From the NCBI RefSeq assembly GCF_947499585.1, contig NZ_CANMOO010000002.1, positions 1,143,097-1,207,096 of the forward strand: a stretch of 64,000 nucleotides of DNA, read 5' to 3'. The position numbers and the translations under genes are program-made. Under the pieces are notes generated by a model. The model was given only the letters and a program-made list of their open reading frames with translations. It searched no databases and was not told where the DNA came from. This document shows, piece by piece, positions 36,301 to 47,632 of this stretch; position 1 is the first letter of the stretch, and each line of letters begins with the position of its first letter. The DNA comes from an uncultured Allomuricauda sp. (GTDB lineage: Bacteria > Bacteroidota > Bacteroidia > Flavobacteriales > Flavobacteriaceae).

Positions 36301-39300
36301 TACATGGGTTCAAACATTTGGACCAGGGGTTGGTGTTATTCCGGGCACACCAGCAACCATTTCACAAAATCCTTCTGACAGTAATGTTGCAGAAGTAAGT
36401 AATATTGAATTAGGAAGGGTTTACAGGTTTGAGTTTACAACAAACTATCCAGGATCTACAGGTTGTGGAAATACATCAGATGAAGTACAGGTAGAATCAA
36501 GTGCACTGCCTACAATATTACCAGATGCTGGTCCTGATCAATTACTGTGTAGGGGTGATTTGGTCGTAGCAAATCAAACTACATTGGCAGGGAATATACC
36601 TCCAGATGATGTAGATATTGCGCGATGGAGTTTTTTAGAACAACCAACTGGCAGTGTAGCCGTTATCACAAATGATCAAAATGAAAACTCTACGATTACC
36701 GGACTTAGCGTAGCAGGAACCTATATTTTAGAGTGGAACTTTCAATCAGGAAACTGCTCTAATACTGCTGATATTATTAGGATTGAAGTTTTTGATGCTC
36801 CTTCAGTTGCAAATGCAGGTCCAGATCAAACCACAGCATGTCAGTTAGAGGCACAACTTAATGCAAATCCGCCAACATCTGGTACTGGAACATGGACGTT
36901 TACAACTGACCCCTCAGGAGGTGCGGCGATAATCGATAATCCAAATTTACCAACATCAACACTATCAAATATTACTGCAACAGGAACATATGTGTTAACA
37001 TGGACGGTTGCACACAATGGTATTACGTTTGTTGACAGCCCATCTGCATGTGATCCAAGCTCAGATACAGTAAATATAACTTTTCCGGCAGATGCACCAT
37101 CAACAGCAGATGCAGGACCTGATCAAGAATTTTGTGCTGTCACACAGACCAATATGGCAGCTACAGCTGTTTTAGTAGGTACAGGAACTTGGACCCAAAC
37201 AGCTGGCCCAGGATTTGGAGGTGCTCCGGGAACACCTGCCAATATCATAACACCCAATAGCGAAACTACATTGATCGATACGTTAGAGCCAGGCACCTAT
37301 GAATTTACATGGACAGTAGTTAATGGAGGCTGTACGTTTGCAGATACAATGGAAGTGATCATTTATGCAGATCCTATTAACACAAATGCAGGTATAGACC
37401 AATCATTAAATCAATTTTCTACTGTCACTTTGGCTGCAGATGCCGCAATAGCTGGAATAGGGATATGGACTCAAGTTTCTGGACCAACCACAGTAGGGTT
37501 TGTTAATGAAAATGATCCTAATACCGAAGTCTTCGGCGCAAATTCAGGTACTTACGTTTTTGAATGGACAGTTTCCAATGGAACTTGTACTCCAGTATCA
37601 GATACTGTTGAAGTCTCTTTAATAGGGGTGGATTTGGAACTTACAAAATCAGTTTTACCTGTATCAGCCAATCCGGGAGATACAGTAACTTTTACTTTGG
37701 ATGTATTCAACAATGATATATCTAGCGCATCTGATGCTACCGGTGTAAGCGTACGGGATGTTATCCCTTCAGGATACACTTTGGTTCCTGGAACAGTAAG
37801 CAATGGAGGTATATTTAATGTAGGAGATTTATCCATTACATGGTCCAACCTTTCTGTTTTGAATGGGGCTACAACAAGTTTAACTTTTGATGTAACCGTT
37901 AATGCTTCCGGAGATTATGTAAATACAGCTCAGATTACGGCCAATGATATTTTTGATATCGATTCAACGGTAAATAATGGTTTAGCAGGTGAAGATGACC
38001 AAGATACTGCAGAAGTAACAATAACTTCTGCTGACTTAAGTCTCTCCAAAGATATTAGCGCATCGTCAAGTTTAACACCAAATATTGGTGATACGGTGGT
38101 TTTCGAATTAACAATTACGAATGCTGGTCCAGATACAGCAACAAATATTACCCTTGAAGATATAGTGCCTTCCGGTTTTACAATAGGAACCATTAACAAT
38201 GGAGGAAGTGAATCTGGAGGAACCATAAGTTGGATTATAGCTTCATTGGCTGCGGGAACCACTACTGTATCTTATGATGTTACCGTAAATGCACCTACAG
38301 GTGCTTCAAATGAATATGTAAATACCGCTGAAATTACTGCCGTGGACCAATTTGATCCAAATAGTGAACCAGGCAATGATGATGGAAACCAAAGCGAAGA
38401 TGATGAAGATTCTGTGTCTTTGACCGTTTTGGAGGAGGCAGATCTAAGTATTGCAAAAAATATAATAGTTGGATCAACAACACCAAACATAGGTGATACG
38501 CTAACTTTTGAGCTTGTTATATCCAATTCTGGTCCAAATAATGCAACGGGGGTTTCTGTTGAAGATGTGTTACCTGCTGGTTTTACCCTAACCGCAGTGA
38601 ACAGTGGAGGTTCACTAGCTGGCAATACAGCTAGTTGGTCTGGATTGTTTATTCCTTCAGGTGGAACAACAGCTCTTACCTATCAGGCAACGGTGAACAC
38701 ACCAACAGCTACTCCGGGAGAGTATACCAATAGCGCACAAATAACGGCAAGTGACCAGATTGATCCAGATAGTGACCCAACCGTGGGTCCTGCAGCGGAT
38801 GATCTAGGTGATACCATTGCCGATGACGATGAGACGAGTTTGACCATAACACCACAAGTTGCAAACCTTTCAGTAGATAAATCAGTAAGTGATACAACTC
38901 CAGATATTGGGGATACAATAACATTTACAGTTCAAGTTGACAATGCTGGACCTAGCATTGCAACTAATGTATCGATTGAAGATCAAGTTCCTTCGGGTTA
39001 CACCATTGTTGGTGGTTCCGTTTCTAATGGAGGGATATTTAATTTAGGAGGATCAGAGGTCATTTGGACATTGGCAAATGTGCCTTTAACAGGAACAACA
39101 CTTACATATCAAGCTACTATAAATCCTCCTACAGGAGCCGTTGGAGAATATGTGAATGTAGTTGAACTTACAGCTGTGGACCAATTTGATCCAAACAGTG
39201 CGCCTAACAATGATGATGGAGATCAAGATGAGGATGATGAAGATGCGCAAACAGTTGTACCAACTGCTGCGGATTTAAGTTTGGTAAAAGATATAAGCGC

Positions 39301-42300
39301 TGCTTCTAGTGCCACACCAAATGTTGGAGATACGGTAATTTTTGAATTAACGATTACCAATGCAGGTACAGATACTGCTACAAATATTGTTCTGGAAGAT
39401 ATTGTTCCTTCTGGTTATACCTTGGGTACAATTAATAATGGAGGATCTGCGATTGCAGGTACTTTCTTAACATGGAATATTGCTTCATTGGCAGTAGGCT
39501 CAACAACTGTTTCATATGAAGTAATAGTAAATGCACCTACAGGAAGTACAGATGAATATTTAAATACTGCTGAAATAGCTGCTGTAGATCAATTTGATCC
39601 GGATAGTGACCCAGGAAATGATGATGGTGACCAAGATGAGGATGACGAGGACTTTTTTGTGGTAACACCGCAAGTAGTTGATTTAGAATTGGAGATATTG
39701 GCAAGTAACACAACACCCGATGTGGGAGATGTAGTCACCTTTACAATCAATTTGAGCAATCTGGGAGATGTAGGTGCTTCTGGAGTTTCTATTGAAAATC
39801 TTGTTCCCCCAGGATACGGAAGCATATCCGCAATAAGTAGTGGAGGAACTTTTAGTTTTGTTTCTGATATAATTACTTGGACAGGACTTACTGTTCCTTT
39901 GGGTGCAAATACAACAGTACTTACATTTAATGCGGAAGTGTTAACCCCAACTGGTGCTTCTGGTGAATTTACACATATCGCCGAAGTAACAGCAAGTAAC
40001 CAGTTTGATGTTGACAGTACTCCAAATAACGATTCAGGGAACCAGAGTGAAGATGACGAGGATGCTGTTACTGCAGCACCAATACAGGCTGACCTTTCCT
40101 TAACAAAAATTGTAGTTGATAATGACCTCACGCCTAACGTAGGAGATGAAATAAGTTTTGAGATAACTGTTTCGAACATTGGGCCAGCGGACGCTACCAA
40201 TGTAGTTGTAACGGACCAATTACCCACTGGCTTTGATTATGTTTTATATAGCGCTACAGCGGGAATTTATAACGATACTACAGGAGAGTGGCAAGTGGGA
40301 ACAGTAGCTGGTGGAACATCAGAAACGATTATCATTGATGTTTTAGTAAATGCTACAGGAAACTATACCAATACTGCTCAGATAACAGCTTCAGATGCTT
40401 TTGATATTGATTCTACCCCAAGTAATGGAGTTTCAGCAGAAGATGATCAAGACGAAGTGGTAATCAATCCACAAGCATTAGTGGACATTTCCTTAACCAA
40501 GGATGTGGACAATGCCAATCCTGATGTAAATACCAACGTTGTGTTTACTTTGACGATTGCCAATGCAGGACCTAGTGATGCCACGTCTGTTGAAGTAACC
40601 GATTTACTCCCATCAGGATTTACGTATGTTTCTGATAATGGAGGAGGAGATTATACTAGTGGTACTGGTGTTTGGGATGTAGGAGCTTTGACAAGTGGAG
40701 CTGCAGAAACCTTGAATATTACAGCAACGGTTAATGTTACAGGTAATTATATCAATATTGCAGAAGTAACTGCACACGACCAACAAGACAGTGATTCTAC
40801 ACCAAGTAATGGAGTTTCAGCAGAAGATGATCAAGATGATGCCGTAGTTAATGCTAGACCCTTGGTCGATATTTCGGTAACAAAAACAGCAGATGATTTA
40901 ACTCCAAATGTGGGTAATCAAATAGTGTTTACAGTTTCGGTATTAAATGATGGTCCAAATGATGCAACCAATGTTGTGGTAACGGATTTCTTGGAATCTG
41001 GATATGAATTTGTGAGTGCTGTCCCATCAAACGGAGTTTACGAACCCTTAAATGGATCATGGACAATAGGCAATTTGGCCAATGGAGCCTCAGAAACAAT
41101 TGTTATTACAGCTAATGTACTTCCCAATGGAGACTATACCAATATTGCCGAATTAACAGATTTGACAGAAACGGATATTGATTCTGAGCCTGCAAACAAT
41201 GATGATACAGAAGATGATCAACAGACTATAGAACCGGTTCCAGTATTAGTTTCGGATTTGGTTCTACGCAAATCTGTGGATATCCTAAGCCCATTAGTAG
41301 GGGAAGAGGTTATCTTTAATATCAGCATTACCAACAATGGGCCTAGTGATGTTACTGGGGTTGAAGTTTTGGATTTATTGCCAACGGGATACACTTATGT
41401 GTCTAATAATAGAACAGCAGGAGTTTATATTCCTGCAACAGGTATTTGGGAATTGAATGGGATGATTCCAAATGGAACTACGGAAACTATGAACATTGTT
41501 GCCACTGTAAATCCAACTGGAGATTATTTCAACGTTACTGAAGTGTTCTCTTCCAGCAATTTGGATCCAAATTCCACACCCAACAACAACAATATATTTG
41601 AGAACGATCAAGATAGTGCGGGAACCACACCGATTCCTGCAGCAGATTTAGCATTGGACAAGTCTGTGGACAATGAGTTTCCTGATGTTGGTTCAAACGT
41701 AACCTTTTCGGTGACCTTAACCAACGAAGGGCCTAGTGATGCAACAGGTGTTGTAGTTTCTGATGTATTGCCATCTGGATACACCTATATTTCTGATGAT
41801 TCAGGAGGAGCATATAGTTCAGCTAGTGGACTATGGAACGTTGGTTCAGTTACTGGCGGAAACAATGTGGTTTTAAACGTAACAGCTCAAGTAAATGCTA
41901 CCGGAAATTATGTGAATAGTGCCGAAGTAATTACATCAATACAATTAGACCCTGATTCTACTCCAGGGAATAATGTTCTTACAGAAGATGATCAAGATGA
42001 ACAATCCACCACACCGAGAGCAGTAACAGATATTTCAGTTACTAAAACTGCGGATAACCTCAGTCCATTAGTAGGAGACCAAATAGTGTTTACTGTAACC
42101 GTGAATAACGCAGGTCCTAATGATGCTTCAGGCTTGGTTATTGAAGATGCTTTGGCATCTGGTTATGGTTTTGTGTCCGCAACAACATCTTCAGGTATCT
42201 ATGATGGAATAACAGGGGGATGGGCATTGTCTAACATTGCAAATGGAGCCTCAGAAACATTACAGATTACTGCTTTGGTTTTATCAAGCGGAGATTATAG

Positions 42301-43477
42301 AAATACAGCGGAGCTGATTGCTTTGGACACTTTTGATCCTGATTCAACTCCAGATAATAAGCTAAATTCTGAAGATGATCAAGATACGGTTGTTCCAGTT
42401 CCTGATGGACTTGCAGATTTATCATTGACCAAAACTGTGGACAATCCAACGCCAAATGTTGGTGATGTGGTTGAGTTCACCTTAAATGTCAACAATAATG
42501 GATCAAGTGATGCAACAGGAGTAGTGATTACTGATTTATTGCCGGCCGGCTATACATACCAATCCCATATAACCACAGCTGGAATCTATGACTCCAATGC
42601 AGGAATATGGAATATCAATGGGACTATTTTAAATCAAAGTACAGAAACATTGGTTGTGCTAGCTACGGTAAATACACCAACAGGAATTACTGATGAATAC
42701 TTGAATGTTGCGATGATATCTGCAAGTGATCTAGCAGATCCAGATAGTAACCCAAATCAGGGGATTGACGTAGATGACCTTTCAGATGGATTTGACGATG
42801 ATGATGAAGCTATTGCATTTGTAACTCCACAAACTACAGATATTGCCGTTACGAAAACAGTGGACAATAACTCCCCTAACATTGGTGATCAAGTTGTGTT
42901 CACAATTACTGTGGCCAATCAAGGAAGTGTAGCTGCAACCAATATAGGTATTGAAGAGCAATTGCCTTCAGGATTTAGATTGATTACTACACAGGCTTCT
43001 GTAGGTGTTTACGATGAAATCTCAGGTTTTTGGGAAATAGAGGATTTAGATGCCTTGGGAACAGCTAACCTGCAACTTACAGTTGAGGTCTTGGATATCA
43101 ATGATTATGTGAACACTGCAAGTTTGGCCTTTGTTGATCAGTTGGATGTGAACACTGCGAATGATTCTGATCAAGCAGCTGTTGAACCTTCATGCTTAAC
43201 TATTTATAACGAGTTTTCACCAAATGGAGATGGTGTAAATGAGTTCTTTAAAATTGATTGTATTTCTAGATACCCTAACAATGTGCTACAGGTGTATAAC
43301 CGATGGGGCAACATTGTATATGAACAGCGCTCCTACAACAATGATTGGGACGGGACCTCCATTGGTCGTGCCACAGTGCAGAAAGGAGATTTATTACCAG
43401 TAGGCACCTACTATTATGTGCTGGACCTTGGAGACGGCTCTGAGCCACGAACGGATTGGTTATACATAAATCGATAG
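33344..43477 (+). CDS. Giant T9SS type B secreted adhesin-like protein (Ig/PKD-like and DUF11 repeats)
   Basis: 3377 residues. ATG at 33344 chosen over a TTG two codons earlier; a signal peptide ends near QLSYAQN. Residues ~30-1425 are about 15 Ig/PKD-like modules marked by NAGxDQ...C starts and WTxxSGP cores. Residues ~1430-3270 are 14 DUF11 repeats (pattern K-x-V...P-x-VGD-x-V-x-F-T...N-x-GP...LP-x-G) joined by acidic linkers such as [10 protein letters not shown]. The last ~95 residues ([31 protein letters not shown]) are the gliding-motility-type C-terminal domain that directs type IX secretion by the type B route. Probably a cell-surface filament or adhesin; its ligand is unknown. It heads an operon with PorP/SprF and OmpA-like genes. 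Confidence 0.95.
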   Translation: MNISLTHQKTRNFLLFFVFLLASFQLSYAQNCSVNAGIPETICENDGTFTLSGSSAGLVQSGPTWSQVGGPSIIINDTSNLNTGITGLVGGNTYTFRLSGVCTDGTSLFQDVDITVEPITISSAGNDIASCPDSSGTITTNANTPLNAGETGQWSIVGNNNSGVIINSPTSPTTSLTLPENRAGTTTLQWTITGADYAPGQFCESSSTITVTNYGGVSIVSAGGDQNLDNCYAVTQSTTLGGSFGGNNINGQVGTWSFVSGPSAPSFSNVNTNNTGVTNLIEGVYVFRWSVNGPCANGEDTVTITVDEATQDISNASIQNNNIRFCDASITTVTLAGSQPQFTGETVTWTQTNGPVAGINILNPNSSTTQISGLDGSSTYEFTYNIENAATLCDDSATATIRYSTNPISITANPAGGGADIVAVCGSTSVDIPFSTTGNGSNTYSIVSGPSGSALINPSSFANTGSTPLNIDFDVEGTYTILFRRAVSGTIQTGCDVATDAINVTVALTPTASNAGTDQTLACNITDTDITGNVVAIGNSLWSQISGPNTATIGSQYARTTNVSNLIAGTYVFQYGISGGNACAPSAEDTVEIVVSSNVAVATAAGTDQTICFGAPTQLDGNAPPTSNLVGTWTVDNAPVGATIVFEDENDPKTLVSGLDDPNETYIFLWTIANPDDITCPTPGTDTVTINTSATQGPTLADAGPDQCLGIGSTSVTLAGNQPAGDETGTWTSVPALGIAFDDANQFDTDATVTIEQSYILTWTIEKTAPGCQATTDDVEITIGANAVANAGLDQTECQSIFVMDATGSIGNSGIWTQISGPGGFSFDDDTSPTAQITFSFSGQYIFEWTANNGSCSTDADQVVLNVGIPPTTAVVTTPTETICSSTSITLDGNPFDSNIETGYWTLLSGAPNTPTFSNVNDPNAMITGMVSGTYVFRWTIAGDSNCPTTFADKTVNVFVPADAGPDLDFCQVENFLLEATFGSTGTWVQTFGPGVGVIPGTPATISQNPSDSNVAEVSNIELGRVYRFEFTTNYPGSTGCGNTSDEVQVESSALPTILPDAGPDQLLCRGDLVVANQTTLAGNIPPDDVDIARWSFLEQPTGSVAVITNDQNENSTITGLSVAGTYILEWNFQSGNCSNTADIIRIEVFDAPSVANAGPDQTTACQLEAQLNANPPTSGTGTWTFTTDPSGGAAIIDNPNLPTSTLSNITATGTYVLTWTVAHNGITFVDSPSACDPSSDTVNITFPADAPSTADAGPDQEFCAVTQTNMAATAVLVGTGTWTQTAGPGFGGAPGTPANIITPNSETTLIDTLEPGTYEFTWTVVNGGCTFADTMEVIIYADPINTNAGIDQSLNQFSTVTLAADAAIAGIGIWTQVSGPTTVGFVNENDPNTEVFGANSGTYVFEWTVSNGTCTPVSDTVEVSLIGVDLELTKSVLPVSANPGDTVTFTLDVFNNDISSASDATGVSVRDVIPSGYTLVPGTVSNGGIFNVGDLSITWSNLSVLNGATTSLTFDVTVNASGDYVNTAQITANDIFDIDSTVNNGLAGEDDQDTAEVTITSADLSLSKDISASSSLTPNIGDTVVFELTITNAGPDTATNITLEDIVPSGFTIGTINNGGSESGGTISWIIASLAAGTTTVSYDVTVNAPTGASNEYVNTAEITAVDQFDPNSEPGNDDGNQSEDDEDSVSLTVLEEADLSIAKNIIVGSTTPNIGDTLTFELVISNSGPNNATGVSVEDVLPAGFTLTAVNSGGSLAGNTASWSGLFIPSGGTTALTYQATVNTPTATPGEYTNSAQITASDQIDPDSDPTVGPAADDLGDTIADDDETSLTITPQVANLSVDKSVSDTTPDIGDTITFTVQVDNAGPSIATNVSIEDQVPSGYTIVGGSVSNGGIFNLGGSEVIWTLANVPLTGTTLTYQATINPPTGAVGEYVNVVELTAVDQFDPNSAPNNDDGDQDEDDEDAQTVVPTAADLSLVKDISAASSATPNVGDTVIFELTITNAGTDTATNIVLEDIVPSGYTLGTINNGGSAIAGTFLTWNIASLAVGSTTVSYEVIVNAPTGSTDEYLNTAEIAAVDQFDPDSDPGNDDGDQDEDDEDFFVVTPQVVDLELEILASNTTPDVGDVVTFTINLSNLGDVGASGVSIENLVPPGYGSISAISSGGTFSFVSDIITWTGLTVPLGANTTVLTFNAEVLTPTGASGEFTHIAEVTASNQFDVDSTPNNDSGNQSEDDEDAVTAAPIQADLSLTKIVVDNDLTPNVGDEISFEITVSNIGPADATNVVVTDQLPTGFDYVLYSATAGIYNDTTGEWQVGTVAGGTSETIIIDVLVNATGNYTNTAQITASDAFDIDSTPSNGVSAEDDQDEVVINPQALVDISLTKDVDNANPDVNTNVVFTLTIANAGPSDATSVEVTDLLPSGFTYVSDNGGGDYTSGTGVWDVGALTSGAAETLNITATVNVTGNYINIAEVTAHDQQDSDSTPSNGVSAEDDQDDAVVNARPLVDISVTKTADDLTPNVGNQIVFTVSVLNDGPNDATNVVVTDFLESGYEFVSAVPSNGVYEPLNGSWTIGNLANGASETIVITANVLPNGDYTNIAELTDLTETDIDSEPANNDDTEDDQQTIEPVPVLVSDLVLRKSVDILSPLVGEEVIFNISITNNGPSDVTGVEVLDLLPTGYTYVSNNRTAGVYIPATGIWELNGMIPNGTTETMNIVATVNPTGDYFNVTEVFSSSNLDPNSTPNNNNIFENDQDSAGTTPIPAADLALDKSVDNEFPDVGSNVTFSVTLTNEGPSDATGVVVSDVLPSGYTYISDDSGGAYSSASGLWNVGSVTGGNNVVLNVTAQVNATGNYVNSAEVITSIQLDPDSTPGNNVLTEDDQDEQSTTPRAVTDISVTKTADNLSPLVGDQIVFTVTVNNAGPNDASGLVIEDALASGYGFVSATTSSGIYDGITGGWALSNIANGASETLQITALVLSSGDYRNTAELIALDTFDPDSTPDNKLNSEDDQDTVVPVPDGLADLSLTKTVDNPTPNVGDVVEFTLNVNNNGSSDATGVVITDLLPAGYTYQSHITTAGIYDSNAGIWNINGTILNQSTETLVVLATVNTPTGITDEYLNVAMISASDLADPDSNPNQGIDVDDLSDGFDDDDEAIAFVTPQTTDIAVTKTVDNNSPNIGDQVVFTITVANQGSVAATNIGIEEQLPSGFRLITTQASVGVYDEISGFWEIEDLDALGTANLQLTVEVLDINDYVNTASLAFVDQLDVNTANDSDQAAVEPSCLTIYNEFSPNGDGVNEFFKIDCISRYPNNVLQVYNRWGNIVYEQRSYNNDWDGTSIGRATVQKGDLLPVGTYYYVLDLGDGSEPRTDWLYINR
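33430..37620 (+). repeat. Array of about 15 Ig/PKD-like modules within the giant protein
   Basis: Coding repeats of roughly 90 residues each, recurring as NAG(P/T/L)DQxxC near the module start, WTxxSGP in the middle and GTYVFxWTV near the end. Copies are diverged at DNA level. Confidence 0.85.
37628..43190 (+). repeat. Array of 14 DUF11 modules with acidic linkers
   Basis: I count 14 units, starting at VDLELTKSV and ending with TDIAVTKTV. Each is about 120-140 codons and ends in an Asp/Glu-rich linker ([17 protein letters not shown]) of a kind that can bind calcium. Confidence 0.9.
40418..40836 (+). repeat. Exact 35-bp direct repeat, one DUF11 unit apart
   Basis: The same 35 bases occur at 40418-40452 and 40802-40836, 384 bp (128 codons) apart, spanning the linker of neighbouring DUF11 units. 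This suggests recent duplication or recombination between units. Confidence 0.9.
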
Positions 43478-43515
43478 TAAAGATGGGTATTAGAAAAGTC
43501 AAAAAAACACAACGA

Positions 43516-44436
43516 ATGAAAAAGCAATTACGATATACCTGTTTAATAACCTTACTGTTGGGAAGCTTTGTGGTTTCCGCGCAGCAAGATCCGCAGTTTA
43601 CACAATACATGTACAATACGTTAAGTGTAAACCCGGCATACGCAGGTTCTCGTGGACACCTTACGGCACTTTTGATGCATCGCTCTCAATGGGTTGGAGT
43701 AAATGGGGCACCTACCACTCAGGTTTTGGCTGTTGATGGCCCAATGGGCAATAATGTAGGATTAGGACTAGTACTCTCCCATGATGCTTTAGGGCCCTCT
43801 TCCGAGGTTTTTGTGGATGCCAATTTTTCCTATACGGTAAAACTGGATGATACGGACAAGAAACTGTCCTTTGGTCTTAAAGGAGGAGGAAGGCTTTTCA
43901 ATGTAGATTTTTCCAAAGGATTGGTAGAAAACCCAGATATAGCTTTTCAAAATAATATTGAAAACAAATTTTTTCCAACTATTGGTGCCGGTATTTATTA
44001 TCATACGGCCAAAAGTTATCTAGGACTTGCCGTACCTAATTTTTTCTCAGAAGATCATTATGATGGGCAAGAACAAGAAATAGCCTCTGAAAGACTGCAC
44101 TACTTTTTAATAGGAGGAAAGATTATTGACCTAACTCCTGACATTAAATTTAAGCCTGCCTTTTTTGTGAAATGGGTTCCTGGAGCACCTGTTATTGCTG
44201 ATATTTCTGCAAATGTTATGCTTATGGAAACTTTTACCGCTGGTCTTGCTTACCGCTGGGATGACTCTTTTTCCGCGCTTTTGGGACTTCAAATATCCCC
44301 AGATTTAAGTGCGGGTTATGCTTACGATTTAACTACATCAGATTTGAGAAGCTATACCAGTGGAACACATGAAATATTCTTGCGATACGAATTTAAAACA
44401 GTGGAAAAAAGACTTAAATCCCCAAGATTTTACTAA
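43516..44436 (+). CDS. PorP/SprF family outer-membrane protein (T9SS type B partner)
   Basis: 306 residues: signal peptide ending at VVSAQQ, then the family hallmark DPQFTQYMYNTLSVNPAYAG and beta-strands of an outer-membrane barrel ending in a GTHEIFLRYEF C-terminal strand. SprF-like proteins are needed for secretion or attachment of the adjacent type B-CTD protein, here the giant adhesin 38 nt upstream. ATG at 43516 (MKKQLRYTC) is chosen; in-frame upstream starts at 43456 and 43483 are less likely. Confidence 0.93.
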   Translation: MKKQLRYTCLITLLLGSFVVSAQQDPQFTQYMYNTLSVNPAYAGSRGHLTALLMHRSQWVGVNGAPTTQVLAVDGPMGNNVGLGLVLSHDALGPSSEVFVDANFSYTVKLDDTDKKLSFGLKGGGRLFNVDFSKGLVENPDIAFQNNIENKFFPTIGAGIYYHTAKSYLGLAVPNFFSEDHYDGQEQEIASERLHYFLIGGKIIDLTPDIKFKPAFFVKWVPGAPVIADISANVMLMETFTAGLAYRWDDSFSALLGLQISPDLSAGYAYDLTTSDLRSYTSGTHEIFLRYEFKTVEKRLKSPRFY

Positions 44437-44437
44437 G

Positions 44438-46387
44438 ATGAAAACTATAAAAACCAACATAGTCATACTTTTTTCACTTATGGGGTGCATTATGCAGGCC
44501 CAGTTAAAGTACAATGACGCCGATGCCAATTTTGATAATTTATTATATGTAAGGGCAGCAAATCAATATGAAAGTATTGTTCAAAAAGGAGACAATTCAC
44601 AACATGTTTTACAGCGTTTGGGAGATGCCTATTTTTTCAATACAGATATGGAAAATGCCGCTAAATGGTATGGTGTTTTGTTTTCTAAATATGAGAATGT
44701 GCTAAAACCCGAACATGCCTTTAGATATGTTCACGCGCTAAAAGGAGTAGGTAATTATAAACTGGCCAAGGCCATTATGAAGATTTACACCCAAAAGCTT
44801 GATGCATCGGATTTTGAAGTAGAACAGTTAAAGAACAATGATGAAGCGTTGGACGAACTGTTGAACAGACAACCCCAATTCTATATTTCTAATTTGGCCA
44901 TTAACACACCTGTGGCTGATTTTGGAACTATGTATTATAAAGATAAAATTGTTTTTTCTTCAAGTAGAGATTCGCTAAGGTTTGAAACCAGGGTTTATGA
45001 ATGGAACAAACAGCCTTATTTGGATTTTTTCATGGCAGATACCAATGACCTTGGGTCAGATTTGGCTGATGTTGTCCCATTTTCAGAAATACTGAATACC
45101 AGATATCATGAAGCGGTTGCAACCTTTATTCCAGAAGGAAATGTGATGTATTTTACAAGAAATAATTACTCTAACCAAACCTTGGGCAGAGATGGCGAAG
45201 GGACCAACCATTTAAAAATGTACACTTCCCAACTTCAAGGAGGAGAATGGACAGTAGCTACTGAGGTTTCATTCAATAGTGAAGAATATTCTGTGGGCCA
45301 ACCAGCTCTAAGTCCAGATGGACGATTCCTTTTCTTTGTTTCCGATATGCCAGGAAGCATAGGAGGCACTGATATTTTTATGGTAGAGCTTAATAAGGAT
45401 GGTAGTTTTTCGCAACCAAGGAATTTAGGACCTACAATCAATACGAGTGGCCGGGAAATGTTTCCTTATGTAACAGGAGAAAAACTCTATTTTGCCTCAG
45501 ATGGGCACTTAGGTCTTGGAGGGCTTGATATTTTTGAAAGTGAACTGGGACAAAATGGATTTGGAACTCCAAACAATTTAGGAAAGCCTTTGAATAGCAA
45601 TAGAGATGATTTCGCATATATTGTTAATGAAGCAACAGATAGAGGTTACTTCTCTTCCAATAGAGAAGGAGGCAAGGGTGATGATGACATATATTCGTTT
45701 CAACGCTTGGAAGAAGCCTGTGAACAGACCGTAAAGGGTAGCGTAATCAGAAAGGCCAATGCACAGTCTATTGTAAATGTAAATGTTGAACTTGTCTTGG
45801 TAGATGGCACTTCCATAGGAAAGACAACTACAGATCCTTATGGAGCATTTAGTTTTGATATGGTTTTGGATTGCGAAGCGGAATACAACATCAAAATAAG
45901 TAAACGTGGCTTTTTACCCAATGAAAAAGCATTTACTACCACTACAGAGAAAGACTTTGTAAATACCGTTCCGTTGGAGATTACCAAGGAACTAAACAAA
46001 TTGATCGTGCGTGAAAATGGTGTGCTCAAAATTAAAATCGATAATATTTATTTTGATTTGAACAAAGCAGATATTCGCCCAGATGCGGCACAAGAATTGA
46101 ACAAGATTGTTGAAGTGATGAAGGAATATCCTAAAATGGTTATTAAGGTAGAGGCGCATACAGATTCAAGAGGTAGTGATCGCTACAATGAAACCTTATC
46201 GGACAAAAGGGCAAAAGCTACAGGAAGTTATATTATTTCTCAAGGTATTGAGGCTAATAGATTAGAAAGTGCCATAGGCTACGGGGAAAAAGTATTATTG
46301 AACCAATGCGGGAATGGTGTTAAATGCACTAAAGAAGAACATGATGTTAATCGAAGGTCAGAGTTTATCATTGTAAAATTGGAATAA
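44438..46387 (+). CDS. OmpA-family protein with TPR, PD40 beta-propeller and regulatory domain
   Basis: 649 residues. Signal peptide (to about IMQAQL), N-terminal TPR-like helices, WD40-like PD40 repeats (SPDGRFLFFVSDMPGS, then the YFSSNREGGKGDDDIYSF segment), a CarboxypepD_reg-like domain (~455-535) and a C-terminal OmpA domain (AHTDSRGSDRYNETLSDKRA) that binds peptidoglycan. The layout is that of PorE-like proteins accompanying SprF. It begins one base after the porP/sprF stop, so the three genes are one operon anchoring the giant protein to the envelope. Confidence 0.94.
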   Translation: MKTIKTNIVILFSLMGCIMQAQLKYNDADANFDNLLYVRAANQYESIVQKGDNSQHVLQRLGDAYFFNTDMENAAKWYGVLFSKYENVLKPEHAFRYVHALKGVGNYKLAKAIMKIYTQKLDASDFEVEQLKNNDEALDELLNRQPQFYISNLAINTPVADFGTMYYKDKIVFSSSRDSLRFETRVYEWNKQPYLDFFMADTNDLGSDLADVVPFSEILNTRYHEAVATFIPEGNVMYFTRNNYSNQTLGRDGEGTNHLKMYTSQLQGGEWTVATEVSFNSEEYSVGQPALSPDGRFLFFVSDMPGSIGGTDIFMVELNKDGSFSQPRNLGPTINTSGREMFPYVTGEKLYFASDGHLGLGGLDIFESELGQNGFGTPNNLGKPLNSNRDDFAYIVNEATDRGYFSSNREGGKGDDDIYSFQRLEEACEQTVKGSVIRKANAQSIVNVNVELVLVDGTSIGKTTTDPYGAFSFDMVLDCEAEYNIKISKRGFLPNEKAFTTTTEKDFVNTVPLEITKELNKLIVRENGVLKIKIDNIYFDLNKADIRPDAAQELNKIVEVMKEYPKMVIKVEAHTDSRGSDRYNETLSDKRAKATGSYIISQGIEANRLESAIGYGEKVLLNQCGNGVKCTKEEHDVNRRSEFIIVKLE

Positions 46388-46411
46388 TAGCTTAGAAAAA
46401 ATAGAATTCTC

Positions 46412-46446
46412 AAAAAGCCTTCAACGAAAGTTGAAGGCTTTTTTTA
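46412..46446 (+). terminator. Strong terminator of the giant adhesin operon
   Basis: Perfect 14-bp stem AAAAAGCCTTCAAC / GTTGAAGGCTTTTT with a GAAA tetraloop and T-run, 24 nt after the OmpA gene stop. Confidence 0.95.
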
Positions 46447-46526
46447 TTTAAAACAGGTACCAATGCAACCCTTTGATTTTTGAATTGTCTTTGGAATAGA
46501 TGAATAAGGATTATTTTTAGCTGTCA

Positions 46527-47087
46527 TTGAATAACCGTCCAGAATTTTTGGAAGCAAACGTACGTTTTACGCACCAAGCTTTGGTAGAACAGAGCAAACA
46601 AGGGAACAGGAATGCCCAACACCAGTTGTATGGGCTGTACGTGGATGCCATGTTCAATGTTGCCATGCGTTTATTGACGATTAGGGAGGATGCGGAAGAT
46701 GTAATACAAGAGAGTTTTGTTGAGGCTTTTAAAAAAATGGATTCGTTTAGATTCGAAAGCACTTTTGGAGCTTGGTTAAAACGAATTGTGATCAATAGAA
46801 GCATCAACCATTTAAAAGCAAAGCGCTTATTGTTATCCTCTCTAGAAAATGAAGGGGAACCCGCTGAAGAAAATGAAATAGAAGGATCACAGGATTTTGA
46901 GATTGAGAAGATAAAGACAGGATTGGGTCAGTTACCAGAAGGATATAAGCAAATAATCACACTGTATCTGATAGAAGGTTACGATCATGTGGAAATTGGA
47001 GAAATATTGGGAATATCAACCTCAACCTCCAAGTCGCAATACCATAGGGCAAAAAAGAAACTAGTTCAAATTGTAAATGAATTGTAA
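46527..47087 (+). CDS. ECF-type RNA polymerase sigma-70 factor
   Basis: 186 residues with sigma region 2 (EDAEDVIQESFVEAFKKMDSF) and region 4 (EGYDHVEIGEILGISTSTSK, then SQYHRAKKKL). A TTG start at 46527 gives the family-length N-terminus; no ATG lies in a suitable place before region 2. It overlaps the anti-sigma gene by one base (TAATGG), the classic coupling of a sigma with its regulator. The target genes are probably the following envelope operon. Confidence 0.93.
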   Translation: MNNRPEFLEANVRFTHQALVEQSKQGNRNAQHQLYGLYVDAMFNVAMRLLTIREDAEDVIQESFVEAFKKMDSFRFESTFGAWLKRIVINRSINHLKAKRLLLSSLENEGEPAEENEIEGSQDFEIEKIKTGLGQLPEGYKQIITLYLIEGYDHVEIGEILGISTSTSKSQYHRAKKKLVQIVNEL

Positions 47088-47632
47088 TGGACAATTTTGA
47101 AAAATATATTAAGAAAAATAAAGAAGCTTTTAATGTTCATAAAGTGGATAAGGATAAGCTTTGGCAAGGAATCACCTCTCAACTAGAGGAAGATGATAAG
47201 GTTAAGATTATTCCTTTGTGGAAATCCCGTAAGCTTAGAGTTGCAGCTTCGATTATCCTGTTAATGGGATTGTCGTTAACAGCCTTTTTAATGGTAGGCA
47301 ATCCAGTTTCCCAGAGTATTGATGGCTATGCCAACGAAGAACTATTGGATATTGATATGTATTACAAAAACTTGGTTTATCAGCAAGTACAGTTGGTCAA
47401 AAACCATCCTACACTTGCAACAGAAGACAAAGAAGAGTTTTTGTCCTTTATGGATGAATTGGATGATGAATATGAACAGTTAAAGTTGGAAATGCAAAAC
47501 AATTTGGACAATGAGCTGGTATTGGAAGCCATTGTAAACAATTATAAAAAACGCATTGAGTTGATTGAAAATTTACTCAAACAGATCAATGCTTCTAAAA
47601 ATGAAATGGATTATGAAGGGTATATTTTATAA
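47087..47632 (+). CDS. Probable membrane anti-sigma factor
   Basis: 181 residues: an N-terminal cytoplasmic segment of about 48 residues (FEKYIKKNKEAFNVHKVDKD), one membrane helix (about 51-69, VAASIILLMGLSLTAFLMVG) and a periplasmic helical/coiled-coil domain. The layout and coupling to the ECF sigma gene support an anti-sigma role, but the cytoplasmic part lacks an obvious zinc-binding HxxxCxxC motif. The periplasmic domain may sense an envelope signal. Confidence 0.78.
   Translation: MDNFEKYIKKNKEAFNVHKVDKDKLWQGITSQLEEDDKVKIIPLWKSRKLRVAASIILLMGLSLTAFLMVGNPVSQSIDGYANEELLDIDMYYKNLVYQQVQLVKNHPTLATEDKEEFLSFMDELDDEYEQLKLEMQNNLDNELVLEAIVNNYKKRIELIENLLKQINASKNEMDYEGYIL

Noticed and set aside
46500..46520. 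Seven-codon ATG frame before the sigma factor gene
   Set aside because: Terminates at once; not a leader peptide with recognisable regulatory codons.
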